From positions 2,294,001-2,358,000 of the forward strand of contig NZ_CP136708.1 of assembly GCF_032925565.1 (NCBI RefSeq): a stretch of DNA of 64,000 bases, read 5' to 3'. The DNA comes from Alteromonas sp. CI.11.F.A3 (GTDB taxonomy: Bacteria > Pseudomonadota > Gammaproteobacteria > Enterobacterales > Alteromonadaceae). A model generated the notes under the pieces. That model had not been told where the DNA came from and did not search any database. It saw only the letters and a program-made list of their open reading frames with translations. The position numbers and the translations under genes were made by a program. The first letter of the stretch is position 1, and each line of letters begins with the position of its first letter. Positions 45,567 to 56,576 of this stretch are shown in pieces.

Positions 45567-45882
45567 GATGGAGTGCTCCTTTTTCTGCGTCGGTAGGATT
45601 GGCTTTGTTAATGACTTTAGTCATTAGGATTCTTCCTATCACAAAGCCAACCAAGCAGGCTATAAGGTGCCAAATATCATTATTACCAACCCAGTAAAAA
45701 ACAGTTATCGCCGTACCCATACGAACTAAGATACTGCCTAAAAACCATAGTGCTGGGTGCGTGGCATTAATGCCTTTTTTCACGGTAAACCACAGGGCAT
45801 AGAAAAAACAGCAACCTAGTACTGCGCCTATTAGAAAAGGGAAGATAAGCGAGGTTAAATTAACATTTTCAGTGAGTGTCAT
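45556..45882 (-). CDS. atpR: N-type ATPase membrane subunit R
   Basis: The 108-residue membrane protein has three helices, with GCCFFYALWFTVKKGI in the first and ILVRMGTAITVFYWVG in the second, the latter holding the conserved arginine. AtpR is found only in N-ATPase operons, always between atpQ and atpB, and is thought to help assemble or seal the c ring. Position and pattern make the call firm. Confidence 0.88.
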   Translation of the reverse strand: MTLTENVNLTSLIFPFLIGAVLGCCFFYALWFTVKKGINATHPALWFLGSILVRMGTAITVFYWVGNNDIWHLIACLVGFVIGRILMTKVINKANPTDAEKGALHHAP

Positions 45883-46300
45883 TACTAGGTAGCTCCTTAT
45901 TTTTATCCGTTTTCTTTAGTTTTTTCGCCTTTGGCTCAGCGTTGCTCTTAGTGGTGGAAGTAGTCTGAACAGAGAGGCTATGCATTGCTGCATACTCCTT
46001 ACTCACCCAATTCCACGCAATAAAACAGCCCAACGTTAACCCCGCCAGTAAAAATATAAGGGTATAAGAGCGAGAATCATTGATACTGGCGTCAAGCCAA
46101 ACGCCTAATGCAATACCCAAAAGCGTGGGAAGTGCCACAGACCAACCCACAACCCCTATTAATCCTAATCCAAACCACACGCCCGGGTGTTTATGGCGCT
46201 TAGCATGTAACTTTAATGCCACTTTCTTATCTACTTGGTGAGACATGCTTTGTTTGCGTGGAGGCCTATTGTTTTTAGCATTAATGGGTGGTTTATCCAT
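45869..46300 (-). CDS. atpQ: N-type ATPase membrane subunit Q (AtpI-like)
   Basis: The protein has 143 residues, or 125 if it starts at the second ATG (46246). HPGVWFGLGLIGVVGWSVALPTLLGIALGVWLDASI is the AtpI/AtpZ-type two-helix hairpin, followed by a second hydrophobic segment and a Lys-rich tail of about 35 residues. AtpQ is one of the two extra membrane proteins that distinguish N-ATPase operons. Confidence 0.85.
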   Translation of the reverse strand: MDKPPINAKNNRPPRKQSMSHQVDKKVALKLHAKRHKHPGVWFGLGLIGVVGWSVALPTLLGIALGVWLDASINDSRSYTLIFLLAGLTLGCFIAWNWVSKEYAAMHSLSVQTTSTTKSNAEPKAKKLKKTDKNKELPSNDTH

Positions 46301-46304
46301 GAAG

Positions 46305-48153
<1,849 letters not shown>

Positions 48154-48414
48154 TTACACCAATAGAATACGCCGTTTATTTATTGAACAATTTGACCTTT
48201 ATCAAACTTTTGAAAGTTTAATTTAAACACGGGGCCGTTTTAATATTGATCTACTTTGGATATGAACTTCATGCAGTGACAGCATAAGAAGTTGAACATG
48301 ACTCATGCCGTTGTTTTAAATTGTAGTCGGGTAATGGTATTGTTGGCTAATAGACCGCTGATGTAATCAACATTAGTTTGACAATGCTCACTTAATAAAT
48401 GGAATTAGTAGTAT

Positions 48415-48741
48415 ATGAAAATTTTGTCTCTCGCCATCCTATCTTTAGCGTGTTGCTCCTGTGCCACTGTGAAAACAATTTCCCCTGACAACAACCATGT
48501 TCAAATTGAACATCAAGGTAAGAAAAGCTACTGCGAAGAAATTCCTCGTGTATACAGTGGGTTCTCATATAATGTATGTTTGTTAAACGGTGAACCAAGC
48601 CGCCGGGAAAATATCGGTTCTACGGTTGGGAAAGTCCCTTTCTTTGTTATTGATGCGGCGTTTTCTATTGTGGCAGACACTATTGTTATTCCATACACCG
48701 CAGTACAACAGATAGACAAAGGCAGTATTAAAGTTAACTAA
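48415..48741 (+). CDS. YceK/YidQ-family lipoprotein
   Basis: The 108-residue protein has a lipoprotein signal (MKILSLAILSLACCSCATV) with the acylated Cys among residues 13-16. The family's typical middle is YCEEIPRVYSGFSYNVCLLNG, and the end is VIDAAFSIVADTIVIPYTAVQQIDKGSI. Members are small outer-membrane-directed lipoproteins without an established role. It is divergent from the N-ATPase operon. Confidence 0.8.
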   Translation: MKILSLAILSLACCSCATVKTISPDNNHVQIEHQGKKSYCEEIPRVYSGFSYNVCLLNGEPSRRENIGSTVGKVPFFVIDAAFSIVADTIVIPYTAVQQIDKGSIKVN

Positions 48742-48879
48742 GTTGCACTTTAACTAAATTTATTATAATTCAATAACTTGTGTGAAAGTTGGCAACTTTA
48801 CGTAAAGGCGATTGTATGATGAACATCGCCTTCGCTAAGGTGGTTATCTTATCGAAGATGAAACGAAGGATTTTTTGCT

Positions 48880-49089
48880 ATGAATATTAATGCAACATTG
48901 TTTGGACAAGTTATTATTGTCTTTGCTGTACTGATGGCTGCTGTTGGCTATTATTTAGGGAAGCGAAAAACCCTGTCGCCCATTCTTACCTCTATCATAG
49001 CTTTCATCGCTGCACTCGTGCCGCCGTTAGCAATTATATTTCTAATCGTACTGGTACTAAAAAACGATGTGAAAACGTCAGAAATATAA
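48880..49089 (+). CDS. Small membrane protein
   Basis: The 69-residue protein has two helices (about 6-27 and 36-62) separated by GKRKTLSPI. It has no signal peptide and no named family that I recognise. It stands alone, 140 bases after the lipoprotein. Confidence 0.6.
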   Translation: MNINATLFGQVIIVFAVLMAAVGYYLGKRKTLSPILTSIIAFIAALVPPLAIIFLIVLVLKNDVKTSEI

Positions 49090-49190
49090 TTTTTGATTTA
49101 CTAAATCTATTCCTTAGGGCGTAGCAGCAGGTTTTAGCCTACGCCATATTTGAAGCGCTCACCTCTGAGTTTATTTTCAAAGTCTATATT

Positions 49191-49322
49191 GTGACGGTAA
49201 TACTACTTAACATATTCGGTTACACCTTGGTCTTTGTTTGTACCTCATTTATTGTCTATTCTGCCATTAAGTTTATAAATTACCCCAAAGCATCTATCAG
49301 CGGCTTGGTCAGTTTTACATGA
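49191..49322 (+). CDS. Possible small membrane protein
   Basis: A GTG-started frame of 43 residues (MTVILLNIFGYTLVFVCTSF and onward) has one clear membrane helix and ends just 18 bases before the next gene. There is no obvious ribosome site. It could be chance. Confidence 0.3.
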   Translation: MTVILLNIFGYTLVFVCTSFIVYSAIKFINYPKASISGLVSFT

Positions 49323-49339
49323 AGCAGGGACAATAAACG

Positions 49340-49648
49340 ATGGAAGAAGTTATTGTAGGGGAAGTAGCCAAAGGCCTCTTTAGGGCAGTTGGTTACCTAA
49401 TTATTGAATTGTTTTTTTGGACCGTTTGCTATTGGGTAGGATGGCCTATTTGCAAAGCCGTAACCCTTGGTGCATACCCTAAGCAAGTTAATCTACGGCA
49501 CTCAGATATTGAAGACGGAAATTTTGGCGCGCTAAATATAGCACGAATTATAGCGCGAAATAACAACCAGCACAGTGGCGCTTGGTGTGCGTTAGTGGGG
49601 CTAGCCGTCGTTATATCTGCATTCTTCTTTGTAATAACCCACTTTTAA
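49340..49648 (+). CDS. Small membrane protein, unknown
   Basis: The 102-residue protein begins MEEVIVGEVAKGLFRAVGYLI and has two membrane helices (about 13-37 and 80-100) around a polar centre. A GGGACA site precedes it. No family is recognised. Confidence 0.55.
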   Translation: MEEVIVGEVAKGLFRAVGYLIIELFFWTVCYWVGWPICKAVTLGAYPKQVNLRHSDIEDGNFGALNIARIIARNNNQHSGAWCALVGLAVVISAFFFVITHF

Positions 49649-49765
49649 CAGCCAATGTTTTCGCTAACTACCGTTAATTAAGTCTTTATAAGTAAATAAC
49701 CTGCGACATTGCTCAGGTTACATGCAATGCTCTAGGCATTAGAACAATTACCTACCAGAGCTATT

Positions 49766-50050
49766 ATGAATTTAGATAAGTCGACAAAACGCATTGCCAA
49801 AAGGGTAAAGAAAGGATTTCAAGGCTACCCACAAATTACGTTAACGTATTATGGCGAAACGCCAGAATGCGCAAACGAAGTGGTGATGGGATTTATCGCT
49901 GAAGAAGGCGCTGCTCCACAAGAACAGAAATTTGCCAGCAAGACTGACGCAAGAACCGATGAAACCATTCAAACTACGCTACTTAAAGTGATAGAGCGCG
50001 CCGATGCAAAAACGGTGACAGAAGCTGAAGGCATTGTAGTTACAAAATAG
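49766..50050 (+). CDS. Small soluble protein, unknown
   Basis: The 94-residue protein begins with a Lys-rich helix (MNLDKSTKRIAKRVKKGFQG) and continues as a mixed alpha/beta domain with no signal peptide. No family is recognised. It converges on the MFS gene, with 91 bases between stops. Confidence 0.55.
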   Translation: MNLDKSTKRIAKRVKKGFQGYPQITLTYYGETPECANEVVMGFIAEEGAAPQEQKFASKTDARTDETIQTTLLKVIERADAKTVTEAEGIVVTK

Positions 50051-50141
50051 CGCATGTTTAGCAATTTGGGTGAACCTGTCTCTTTGATTGACCCTAGTTG
50101 AATGGCTTAAGTAGAAAGCCCACGTAACGCCATAGCCTATT

Positions 50142-51335
50142 CTAATGACGTGTTTTAAATTTTAGCGTGAAGAAGAACACCAACAAATAACAGCTGAACG
50201 AAAACCAGTAGGGCAGTGAGGCATCTATAGCATAAAGGTATGAGCCTAAAAGCGGGCCTACCGCAAACCCCAAAGGTGGGCAAGCGCCGGCGATGCCGGC
50301 TACCGCCCCTTGTTCATCTGATGATACCGCCACCGATACCCCAGCCATAAACCCTGGGCCCGCTATTCCTAATCCTAAACCCAATACGCACATGGCTGAC
50401 ATAAACTGAAATTTAGTGTCACCCGAAGCTAAAATAGCAAACGCTACCATCATGATGGGCATTGAAAGCCGCAGTAACGTGAAAGGCCGTAGCTTTAATC
50501 GAGGAATAAGCAGCATTTGAACCAGCAAAGCCGATGCCGCAGAAATCATCAAACTAAATCCCACAATTTTAGCCGTGTCGGTACTGTTTAGCGTGAAGGT
50601 GTCTTGAAACCGAAAGGCTATGGTTTGCTGAACGATGGCAAAGCCCATAAACAACAATACGCCTGCAACTATTAAAGGAAATATTCTAGGGTCGGTGTAC
50701 TTCAACTTTTTGGGTGTTGAAGTCTGTGTAGGCCTAGGCAATACAGGCAAAGAAAACATGGCTAATACCGCAACAGCAACGGTCACCCCCACAGAAAAAT
50801 AAAGAGGCGTAAGTAAACTTATACTGGCCAACAGCCCACCAATGGCAGGCCCCAAAATTGAGCCAATATTGGTGGCAGCACCTAAAGCGCCCATACCTTT
50901 TACACGCTCTTCTACTGTGGTGATGTCAGCCATATAAGCACTTGCCGACGGCGATACGGCAGCCATTACCGTGGCATTGCCCACCCGGGTGATGATAAGC
51001 AAACCCAGCGCTGCTAAAGGGGCTAGAAAGCCTAATAGTGCAGCTTGGAATACGCCAGCGAAGACTAAAGTACCCGCAGAATAACCAAACAATCCAATCA
51101 ACAGCACTTTTCGTCTACCCCAACGATCGCTAGCACGCCCCCACAAAGGGCTTATTAAAAATAACGTAAGAGAAGAACAAGATATAATGGCGCCAATTTG
51201 CACTTCTATTAGGCCAATTTCTCGACCCAGTGGCGCTAAAATAGCGAACAGAACGGTTTGCGCAAATCCAATGGCAGCTGCGGCTAATAGCAGTGTATTT
51301 TTAGCTAACTTATTAGACGGCATTGATTGTGTCAT
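50142..51335 (-). CDS. MFS multidrug-type exporter
   Basis: The 397-residue protein has 12 helices. MFS motif A is WGRASDRWGRRKVLLIG after helix 2, and helix 5 carries GAATNIGSILGPAIGGLL, the antiporter motif C of TetA/Bcr-like exporters. It lies about 250 bases downstream of the old-yellow-enzyme gene on the same strand, with its own leader containing a TetR-type operator box (51354-51367). The substrate is unknown. Confidence 0.87.
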   Translation of the reverse strand: MTQSMPSNKLAKNTLLLAAAAIGFAQTVLFAILAPLGREIGLIEVQIGAIISCSSLTLFLISPLWGRASDRWGRRKVLLIGLFGYSAGTLVFAGVFQAALLGFLAPLAALGLLIITRVGNATVMAAVSPSASAYMADITTVEERVKGMGALGAATNIGSILGPAIGGLLASISLLTPLYFSVGVTVAVAVLAMFSLPVLPRPTQTSTPKKLKYTDPRIFPLIVAGVLLFMGFAIVQQTIAFRFQDTFTLNSTDTAKIVGFSLMISAASALLVQMLLIPRLKLRPFTLLRLSMPIMMVAFAILASGDTKFQFMSAMCVLGLGLGIAGPGFMAGVSVAVSSDEQGAVAGIAGACPPLGFAVGPLLGSYLYAIDASLPYWFSFSCYLLVFFFTLKFKTRH

Positions 51336-51353
51336 AGTGAAGATTACTGCTTA

Positions 51354-51367
51354 ATTGAACGGTCAAT
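51354..51367. promoter_or_regulatory. BetI/TetR-like operator upstream of the MFS exporter
   Basis: ATTGAACGGTCAAT has the same arms (ATTGA/TCAAT) as the box at 4090-4103, differing only in the centre. It is 19 bases before the exporter start codon, a position suitable for repression. Confidence 0.5.
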
Positions 51368-51534
51368 GGTGAAAGTACTATTTTTATGTATTTTATGTAG
51401 GTGTTAGCCACTGTTAGTATTAGCTACTGCGGGCGTTAGCCATTGTGTTGCCAGTCAAGCAATCTCATGGACACTAGCAGCCAAGTAATTAAGAACGCTA
51501 GCTATTGTGTGTCTTTGCAAAAGGTTACATAAGC

Positions 51535-51594
51535 GCTGATGTCGGCGCTTATGTCACTGCTTATGTCACTGCTTCCGTAACTGCTTATGTAAGC
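51535..51594. repeat. Five tandem degenerate 12-base units
   Basis: GCTGATGTCGGC, GCTTATGTCACT (twice), GCTTCCGTAACT and GCTTATGTAAGC follow one another and run into the 3' end of the oxidoreductase gene. Confidence 0.7.
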
Positions 51595-52688
51595 GAAGCG
51601 AGGGCCTTTCCTGAAAATTCTTCTAGCTCATCAAGTTGATTGTGCTTAATTTTATTAGCCCAGTTTGAATCTTGTAGTAGGGCTCGGCCTACAGCCACCA
51701 AATCAAACTCACCTTTTTCTAAACGTTCAATCAAATCATCGATAGCACGGGTGTTTGAACCTTTACCAGTAAACGCGCCGAAGAAATCATCGTTAAGACC
51801 CACAGAGCCTACGGTAATGGTTGGCTTGCCGGTAAGTTTTTTAGTCCAGCCAGCAAGGTTTAAATCTTCCCCTTCAAATTCATTTTCCCAATATCGGCGC
51901 TGAGAACAATGGAAAATGTCTACACCTGCATCGCTAAGCGGCGCTAAAAACTCTTCAAGTAATTGCGGTGTTTCAGCCAGACGTGCTGTGTAATCTTGTT
52001 GTTTCCATTGTGAATAACGAAGCACAATGGGGAAGTCAGGTGACGTAGCTGCGCGGATAGCTTTAATAATTTCTACCGCAAAGCGACCACGGTTTGCCAT
52101 GCTGCCACCCCATTCATCGGTGCGCACATTAGTGCCACTCCAGAAAAACTGGTCAATCAAATAGCCATGTGCGCCATGTATTTCGATACCATCAAAGCCA
52201 ATACGTTTAGCATCTGCCGCAGCAGTTGCGAAAGCGTTGATTACCGATTCAATATGTTGCTGAGTCATTGGCTCTGCGCCTTGCTTACCTGGCTTGAACA
52301 AGCCTGAAGGGCCTGCACTAGGTAGTTCAGGGTAAGGGGCTTTTTCAGCAACTCGAGCCATTCCAACGTGCCAAAGCTGTGGCATAATTTTACCACCAAC
52401 ACTGTGTACCGCTTTTACTGTTTCTTCCCAGCCTGCTAGTGCCTTATCACCGTGAAAAACCGGAATGCGATGGCTCATATTGGCCACCGGGTCGTTCACC
52501 GTGGTGCCTTCTGTAATGATTAATCCTGTTCCACCTTCAGCGCGGCGTCGATAGTAATCAGCAACATCTGAAGTTGGTACACCTTCAGGAGAGAATTCAC
52601 GTGTCATCGGTGCCATTACAATTCTGTTGTCTACTGATAGCCCTTTGTGTTTGAAAGGGGTAAATAACGCTTGAGTCTTGGTGGTCAT
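51585..52688 (-). CDS. Old-yellow-enzyme family NADH:flavin oxidoreductase
   Basis: The 367-residue protein begins LFTPFKHKGLSVDNRIVMAPMTRE. The flavin- and substrate-binding block GFDGIEIHGAHGYLIDQFFW comes at about residues 164-183, and RTDEWGGSMANR follows. This is the NADH-dependent alkene reductase type (NemA/YqjM-like), without extra domains, cytoplasmic. The 3' end overlaps a tandem repeat. Confidence 0.9.
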   Translation of the reverse strand: MTTKTQALFTPFKHKGLSVDNRIVMAPMTREFSPEGVPTSDVADYYRRRAEGGTGLIITEGTTVNDPVANMSHRIPVFHGDKALAGWEETVKAVHSVGGKIMPQLWHVGMARVAEKAPYPELPSAGPSGLFKPGKQGAEPMTQQHIESVINAFATAAADAKRIGFDGIEIHGAHGYLIDQFFWSGTNVRTDEWGGSMANRGRFAVEIIKAIRAATSPDFPIVLRYSQWKQQDYTARLAETPQLLEEFLAPLSDAGVDIFHCSQRRYWENEFEGEDLNLAGWTKKLTGKPTITVGSVGLNDDFFGAFTGKGSNTRAIDDLIERLEKGEFDLVAVGRALLQDSNWANKIKHNQLDELEEFSGKALASLT

Positions 52689-53077
52689 GGGCAGTTATAT
52701 TCCATAGTTGTACGCAGGAATGTACTTAAAAACTTGATAGGGTTTTTAAACGAACATTCAACGCAACAAAATTTATCTGGGAAACCTCAGTAAGCCGCTT
52801 AATCGTTTTCGTATCTCTTAAAAAGGGCGCTTTACAAGGGCTCTTTAGAGGGGCTCTTTACACGGCCTTTTCGATACAAGTTCTTCAATACAAGCGTAAA
52901 GATCTAAGGTTTCACCAGTTTGCGAGACTGAATATAGTATTAGCAGATGAAGAGGAGTCAATTTATCAATTTGAATGGTCATACCAGTGGTTGTCTGCAT
53001 GCGGTTTTGATTTAGTAGAAAAATAAATCACCCCTATTGCCATCTTGTTTCGTTATTTAAGAAAACAGGAGAGCAAT
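52689..53077. other. Intergenic region with a start-less open frame
   Basis: From about 52880 to 53026 a frame on the plus strand reads VLQYKRKDLRFHQFARLNIV and on to DLVEK with a stop, with coding-like composition. No start codon lies upstream in frame, so I treat it as a possible gene remnant. Confidence 0.35.
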
Positions 53078-53725
53078 ATGAACGCTTTTACACAACATGA
53101 TGTATTTCGACCTTTTAGCGTTAAGCCACTTATTTATATAGCAATGAGTATACTTATCACCTTTGGTTTGTTCGCCGTTATGGCTAAGTTGATTGAGAAT
53201 AATCAGGTGGGGAGCAAAGTTACTGAATACCAGACGGTTGGGCCAGTAGTACTAACCTTAGACGATCCTAAAGTGATTGTACGTACGCCTATAAAACCCA
53301 TGGAGAAGCCTGTAGCACAACCGCCTATGGAAATACCTAAAGCGGATCCTACGCCCAATGATACCGATACAACGTTTAAGTTTACCCCTCAATTTACAAC
53401 CAATACGGTGAATATAAATCCCAATTTTCAAAGTGGGAAAAAGGATATGCAAGCTTCTCCGCAATTTCGGGTAGATCCAACCTTTCCCCAAGAGGCGATG
53501 CGAAATGGTACAGAAGGGTGGGTTAAGTTAGGTTTTACTGTAGCGTTAAATGGGACGGTACAAGATATTCATATCATTGGTTCCGAGCCCAAGCGTGTGT
53601 TCGACCGTGCAGCCCGTCGAGCCCTGTCTAAATGGAAATATAAACCAAAAATAGAAAATGGTGTGCCAGTGGCTCAGCTTGATATGTTTGTTGTATTAGA
53701 TTTTCGTTTTGAATCCGCACGGTAA
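53078..53725 (+). CDS. Energy-transducing TonB-family protein
   Basis: From the ATG at 53078, with CAGGAGAG before it, the protein has 215 residues. It has one N-terminal membrane helix (about 15-35) and a Pro/Lys-rich spacer (TPIKPMEKPVAQPPMEIPKADPTPND). The TonB C-terminal domain follows: DPTFPQEAMRNGTEGWVKLGFTVALNGTVQDIHIIGSEPKRVFDRAARRALSKWKYKP. It probably links inner-membrane energy to the TonB receptors. No exbB or exbD gene is adjacent, so it may use a shared ExbBD. A sigma factor gene follows 55 bases later. Confidence 0.88.
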   Translation: MNAFTQHDVFRPFSVKPLIYIAMSILITFGLFAVMAKLIENNQVGSKVTEYQTVGPVVLTLDDPKVIVRTPIKPMEKPVAQPPMEIPKADPTPNDTDTTFKFTPQFTTNTVNINPNFQSGKKDMQASPQFRVDPTFPQEAMRNGTEGWVKLGFTVALNGTVQDIHIIGSEPKRVFDRAARRALSKWKYKPKIENGVPVAQLDMFVVLDFRFESAR

Positions 53726-53780
53726 TAATACGTTTTAATTAGTTTTGTTTGTTCTTAAAGGTAATTAAGGGAGTACGCGT

Positions 53781-54347
53781 ATGAGTTATGCCAGAGCAGG
53801 GCTGCTGATATCAGTCAAAGATTGGTTTAGTGCTCCCTTAAGCGATGAAAGCTTAATGGAACGATATGCGCGTACTGGGGAACCTAAAGTCTTATCTCGT
53901 TTATACGATCAACATAGCAATGCACTGTATTACTATCTGTTGGTGTTGAGTGATGCCGATATGGCAGCCGATATAACCCAAAAAACCTGGCTAAAGGTAA
54001 TAGAAAAAAAGCACTTGTATCGCCAAGAAGGAAAATTCTTGGGCTGGCTTTTTACCCTTGGGCGGAACACCCTGCTAGACGAACTTAGAAAACAACATCA
54101 ACAAAATAGCCATTGTAATCAAGTTGAAAACTTGGTGTCTGATAGCGCCCCGTTAGATGACATTCCAGACTTTCACCAACTATTAAAGCGGTTACCTTTC
54201 GAGCAAAAAGAAGCATTTTCCTTGCAACAAGAAGGGTTCACCGTGCACGAGATAAGCACGATTTGTTGTGTCCCTCATGAGACAGTTAAAACACGTCTTC
54301 GTTATGCAAGGGAAAAGCTTAGAAAAGCATTGGAGTCACAATCATGA
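53781..54347 (+). CDS. ECF-type RNA polymerase sigma factor
   Basis: The 188-residue protein has region 2 (YDQHSNALYYYLLVLSDADMAADITQKTWLKVIEKK, then GKFLGWLFTLGRNTLLDELRK) and region 4 (LPFEQKEAFSLQQEGFTVHEISTICCVPHETVKTRLRYAREKLRKAL). Its stop overlaps the next start as ATGA. Together with the downstream membrane protein this suits a sigma/anti-sigma pair. Which genes it controls cannot be read; the adjacent tonB is an obvious candidate. Confidence 0.92.
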   Translation: MSYARAGLLISVKDWFSAPLSDESLMERYARTGEPKVLSRLYDQHSNALYYYLLVLSDADMAADITQKTWLKVIEKKHLYRQEGKFLGWLFTLGRNTLLDELRKQHQQNSHCNQVENLVSDSAPLDDIPDFHQLLKRLPFEQKEAFSLQQEGFTVHEISTICCVPHETVKTRLRYAREKLRKALESQS

Positions 54348-54958
54348 ACGACGAAAATGAACAGTTCCGTCAGGCATATCAGCACAGTAAGCATCAACGT
54401 AAGGTGCCAAGTCGCATTAAACGTAATGTGATAGGTAATGCCAAACACCATGAGTATTCACGTTTTGTAAGAGGGGAGCGCTTTTGGCAACGCGTGAGGG
54501 GTTGGCATAAAGATTGGTTTGCATTTGGCGCGGCGGCATTTGTATTGGTGGTATTGGTCGGCATTTACGACTTTAAAAGCCAAGTAAGTAATACAGCAAA
54601 TATTGACACTATAGATGTGGCACTTGAAGTACACGGTTTTAGCGATGAAATAGCCGATATAGATATTAACGATTACAGCAAAAAATATAAGGCTTACAGC
54701 AGAGCTTATGAACAACAGGTAGTCACATTGAATGCCGTAAGAACAAGCGTAGCGACACTGACGAACATCGATAACCAATGGACGTTAGTAGATTGCTCGG
54801 CAAAGCAAATAACCTTGTCTGACAATCTTGTCGCGAGCATGAGAGCCCATCAGCGTATTGCCACTGGTATTGAAATTGGCGACCAAGTCGCATTAGCGTT
54901 TAATCAAAATGGATTGATCTTGAATATTACTCGTTCTGCGGCGCCGAAAATGTGCTGA
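54344..54958 (+). CDS. Membrane protein, probable anti-sigma partner
   Basis: The 204-residue protein has a basic cytoplasmic N terminus of about 55 residues, one membrane helix (FAFGAAAFVLVVLVGIY) and a periplasmic domain of about 130 residues. Its four-base overlap with the sigma gene and its topology are those of anti-sigma factors. It lacks a zinc-binding His-Cys motif and has no recognised domain, so the role is inferred from position. Confidence 0.6.
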   Translation: MNDENEQFRQAYQHSKHQRKVPSRIKRNVIGNAKHHEYSRFVRGERFWQRVRGWHKDWFAFGAAAFVLVVLVGIYDFKSQVSNTANIDTIDVALEVHGFSDEIADIDINDYSKKYKAYSRAYEQQVVTLNAVRTSVATLTNIDNQWTLVDCSAKQITLSDNLVASMRAHQRIATGIEIGDQVALAFNQNGLILNITRSAAPKMC

Positions 54959-55066
54959 TAAGACCGAGTAATTACAAACGTGCTCGGGTTAAACGTAAAA
55001 CAAGCAAGGCATCACAAAAACGGTGGGGATAGAAACCTAGTATTAAAACGGGTGAAAAGCGTAAGC

Positions 55067-55102
55067 CTTACGCGGTGTTATAACTAAGAATAACCGCGTA
55101 AG
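55067..55102. terminator. Hairpin between convergent genes
   Basis: CTTACGCGGT pairs with ACCGCGTAAG around 16 bases. It has no T-run but lies where transcripts from both sides end. Confidence 0.45.
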
Positions 55103-55132
55103 ACACTATGTTTGAGCGTAGCTATTTACCTA

Positions 55133-55540
55133 TTACTTACCTAAATCATGCGCTCTAAACGCATTAGGCAGTAATTCACCAATGGTGGTTTTGTGGGTTT
55201 CACCAGATTTAGTGACCATCACCACAGGGGTGTCATCCGGTGCAAACTCTGCAATTTTTTGTCGACAGCCTCCGCAAGGAAAGCAAAATTCGTCGTTCTG
55301 ACTCGCCACCACAATAGAATGAATGCGCTTGTGGCCGTGACTAACCATATTTCCAATGGCGCTAGCTTCAGCGCATTGACTAAGCGGGTAAGCGGCACTT
55401 TCTACGTTGCAGCCTGCAAAAATATCACCTGACTCAGTAAGTACAGCTGCACCCACTTTGAAATTAGAATAAGGTGAGTGCGAGTGTTGTTGAACTTCTT
55501 GTGCTTGTTCTATTAGTTTTTTTATCTTTTTATTATCCAT
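55133..55540 (-). CDS. cdd: Cytidine deaminase
   Basis: The 135-residue protein is of the short, tetrameric type. The active site is NVESAAYPLSQCAEASAIG (zinc Cys and catalytic Glu) and FPCGGCRQKI (two more zinc cysteines). It converts cytidine and deoxycytidine to uridine forms in pyrimidine salvage. It stands alone and reads towards the sigma/anti-sigma unit. Confidence 0.95.
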   Translation of the reverse strand: MDNKKIKKLIEQAQEVQQHSHSPYSNFKVGAAVLTESGDIFAGCNVESAAYPLSQCAEASAIGNMVSHGHKRIHSIVVASQNDEFCFPCGGCRQKIAEFAPDDTPVVMVTKSGETHKTTIGELLPNAFRAHDLGK

Positions 55541-55669
55541 AACTACCTACATTCTCCCGACTTATAACTTTACTTTTTATACTAAATGCGAGAAGGTTGG
55601 CGGCATATAAAGCCGCTTACGCATCTGTAACGCGGGATGTTTTTTCTTACTTAAGAATGCTTTTTTACC

Positions 55670-56563
55670 ATGCGTCGAAACGTTAGTCTCATCTTTTTTT
55701 TCATATCTGTTGGTATTTTAGGCGGTTGTGCACAAACTCCAGAAGTTTCTCGCCAACCACAAATGGGTAATTTACTGTTAGCAGAGCCTGCGCCAGTTAA
55801 TCCTCGCTCTGAAATGGCTATTGCCCGTTACAATCAAATTTTGGGTAGCAGTGCCTTGTCTGACGAAGACAAAGCAGAGCTTCACCTACAGCGCGGAATG
55901 CTATACGACAGCGTTGGCTTAGGTGGGCTAGCGCAGTTTGATTACAGTCAGGCCATTAATCTTAAGCCCGATTTTGCAGAAGCCTATAATTCAATGGGCA
56001 TTCACTACATTCAGCAAAGTGACTTTATTCAAGCCTACGATTCTTTCGATTCTACGCTAGAAATTAACCCTGAATACGATTTCGCTTTTTTAAATCGCGG
56101 CATTGCCTTGTATTACGGTGGTAGAGCTGAGCTGGCTGTTGAAGATTTAGGCTTATTTCTACAAAAAGACAATTCTGACCCGTTTCGCGCATTGTGGGCT
56201 TATTTCGCACATTATGATTTGTCGCCAGAAGAAGGTCAGGCTTATTTAGCGGCTATTCGCCCAGAATTGAACAACGAACATTGGGCAACCACACTTACCG
56301 ATTTGTTCTTAGGGGTGGTCGATGAAAATGCTGTACTCAATTCGCTACTTGATGGCGTAAAAAGCCAAAAAGCATTAACCGATAGACTGTGTGAAGCGTA
56401 CTTTTATTTAGGCAAGTACCATAGCCAAGATGGTAATAATGGTATTGCTTCGAATTACTTTAAGTTGGCGCTAAGCACTAACGTCTTCGATTATGTTGAA
56501 CATCGTTATGCACGTATGGAACTTAACCGTCTTCGTCAAAGTTCGTCAGACGCTCAAGAGTAA
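55670..56563 (+). CDS. nlpI: Lipoprotein NlpI
   Basis: The 297-residue protein, near the 294 of E. coli NlpI, has the lipoprotein signal MRRNVSLIFFFISVGILGGC and TPR repeats (YSQAINLKPDFAEAYNSMGIHYIQQSDFIQAYDSFDSTLEINPEYDFAFLNRGIALYYGG). NlpI is an outer-membrane lipoprotein that brings peptidoglycan hydrolases together with the protease Prc. A Sel1/metallopeptidase-like gene follows after 13 bases, probably in the same operon. Confidence 0.93.
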   Translation: MRRNVSLIFFFISVGILGGCAQTPEVSRQPQMGNLLLAEPAPVNPRSEMAIARYNQILGSSALSDEDKAELHLQRGMLYDSVGLGGLAQFDYSQAINLKPDFAEAYNSMGIHYIQQSDFIQAYDSFDSTLEINPEYDFAFLNRGIALYYGGRAELAVEDLGLFLQKDNSDPFRALWAYFAHYDLSPEEGQAYLAAIRPELNNEHWATTLTDLFLGVVDENAVLNSLLDGVKSQKALTDRLCEAYFYLGKYHSQDGNNGIASNYFKLALSTNVFDYVEHRYARMELNRLRQSSSDAQE

Positions 56564-56576
56564 CAGCGCCTAAACA

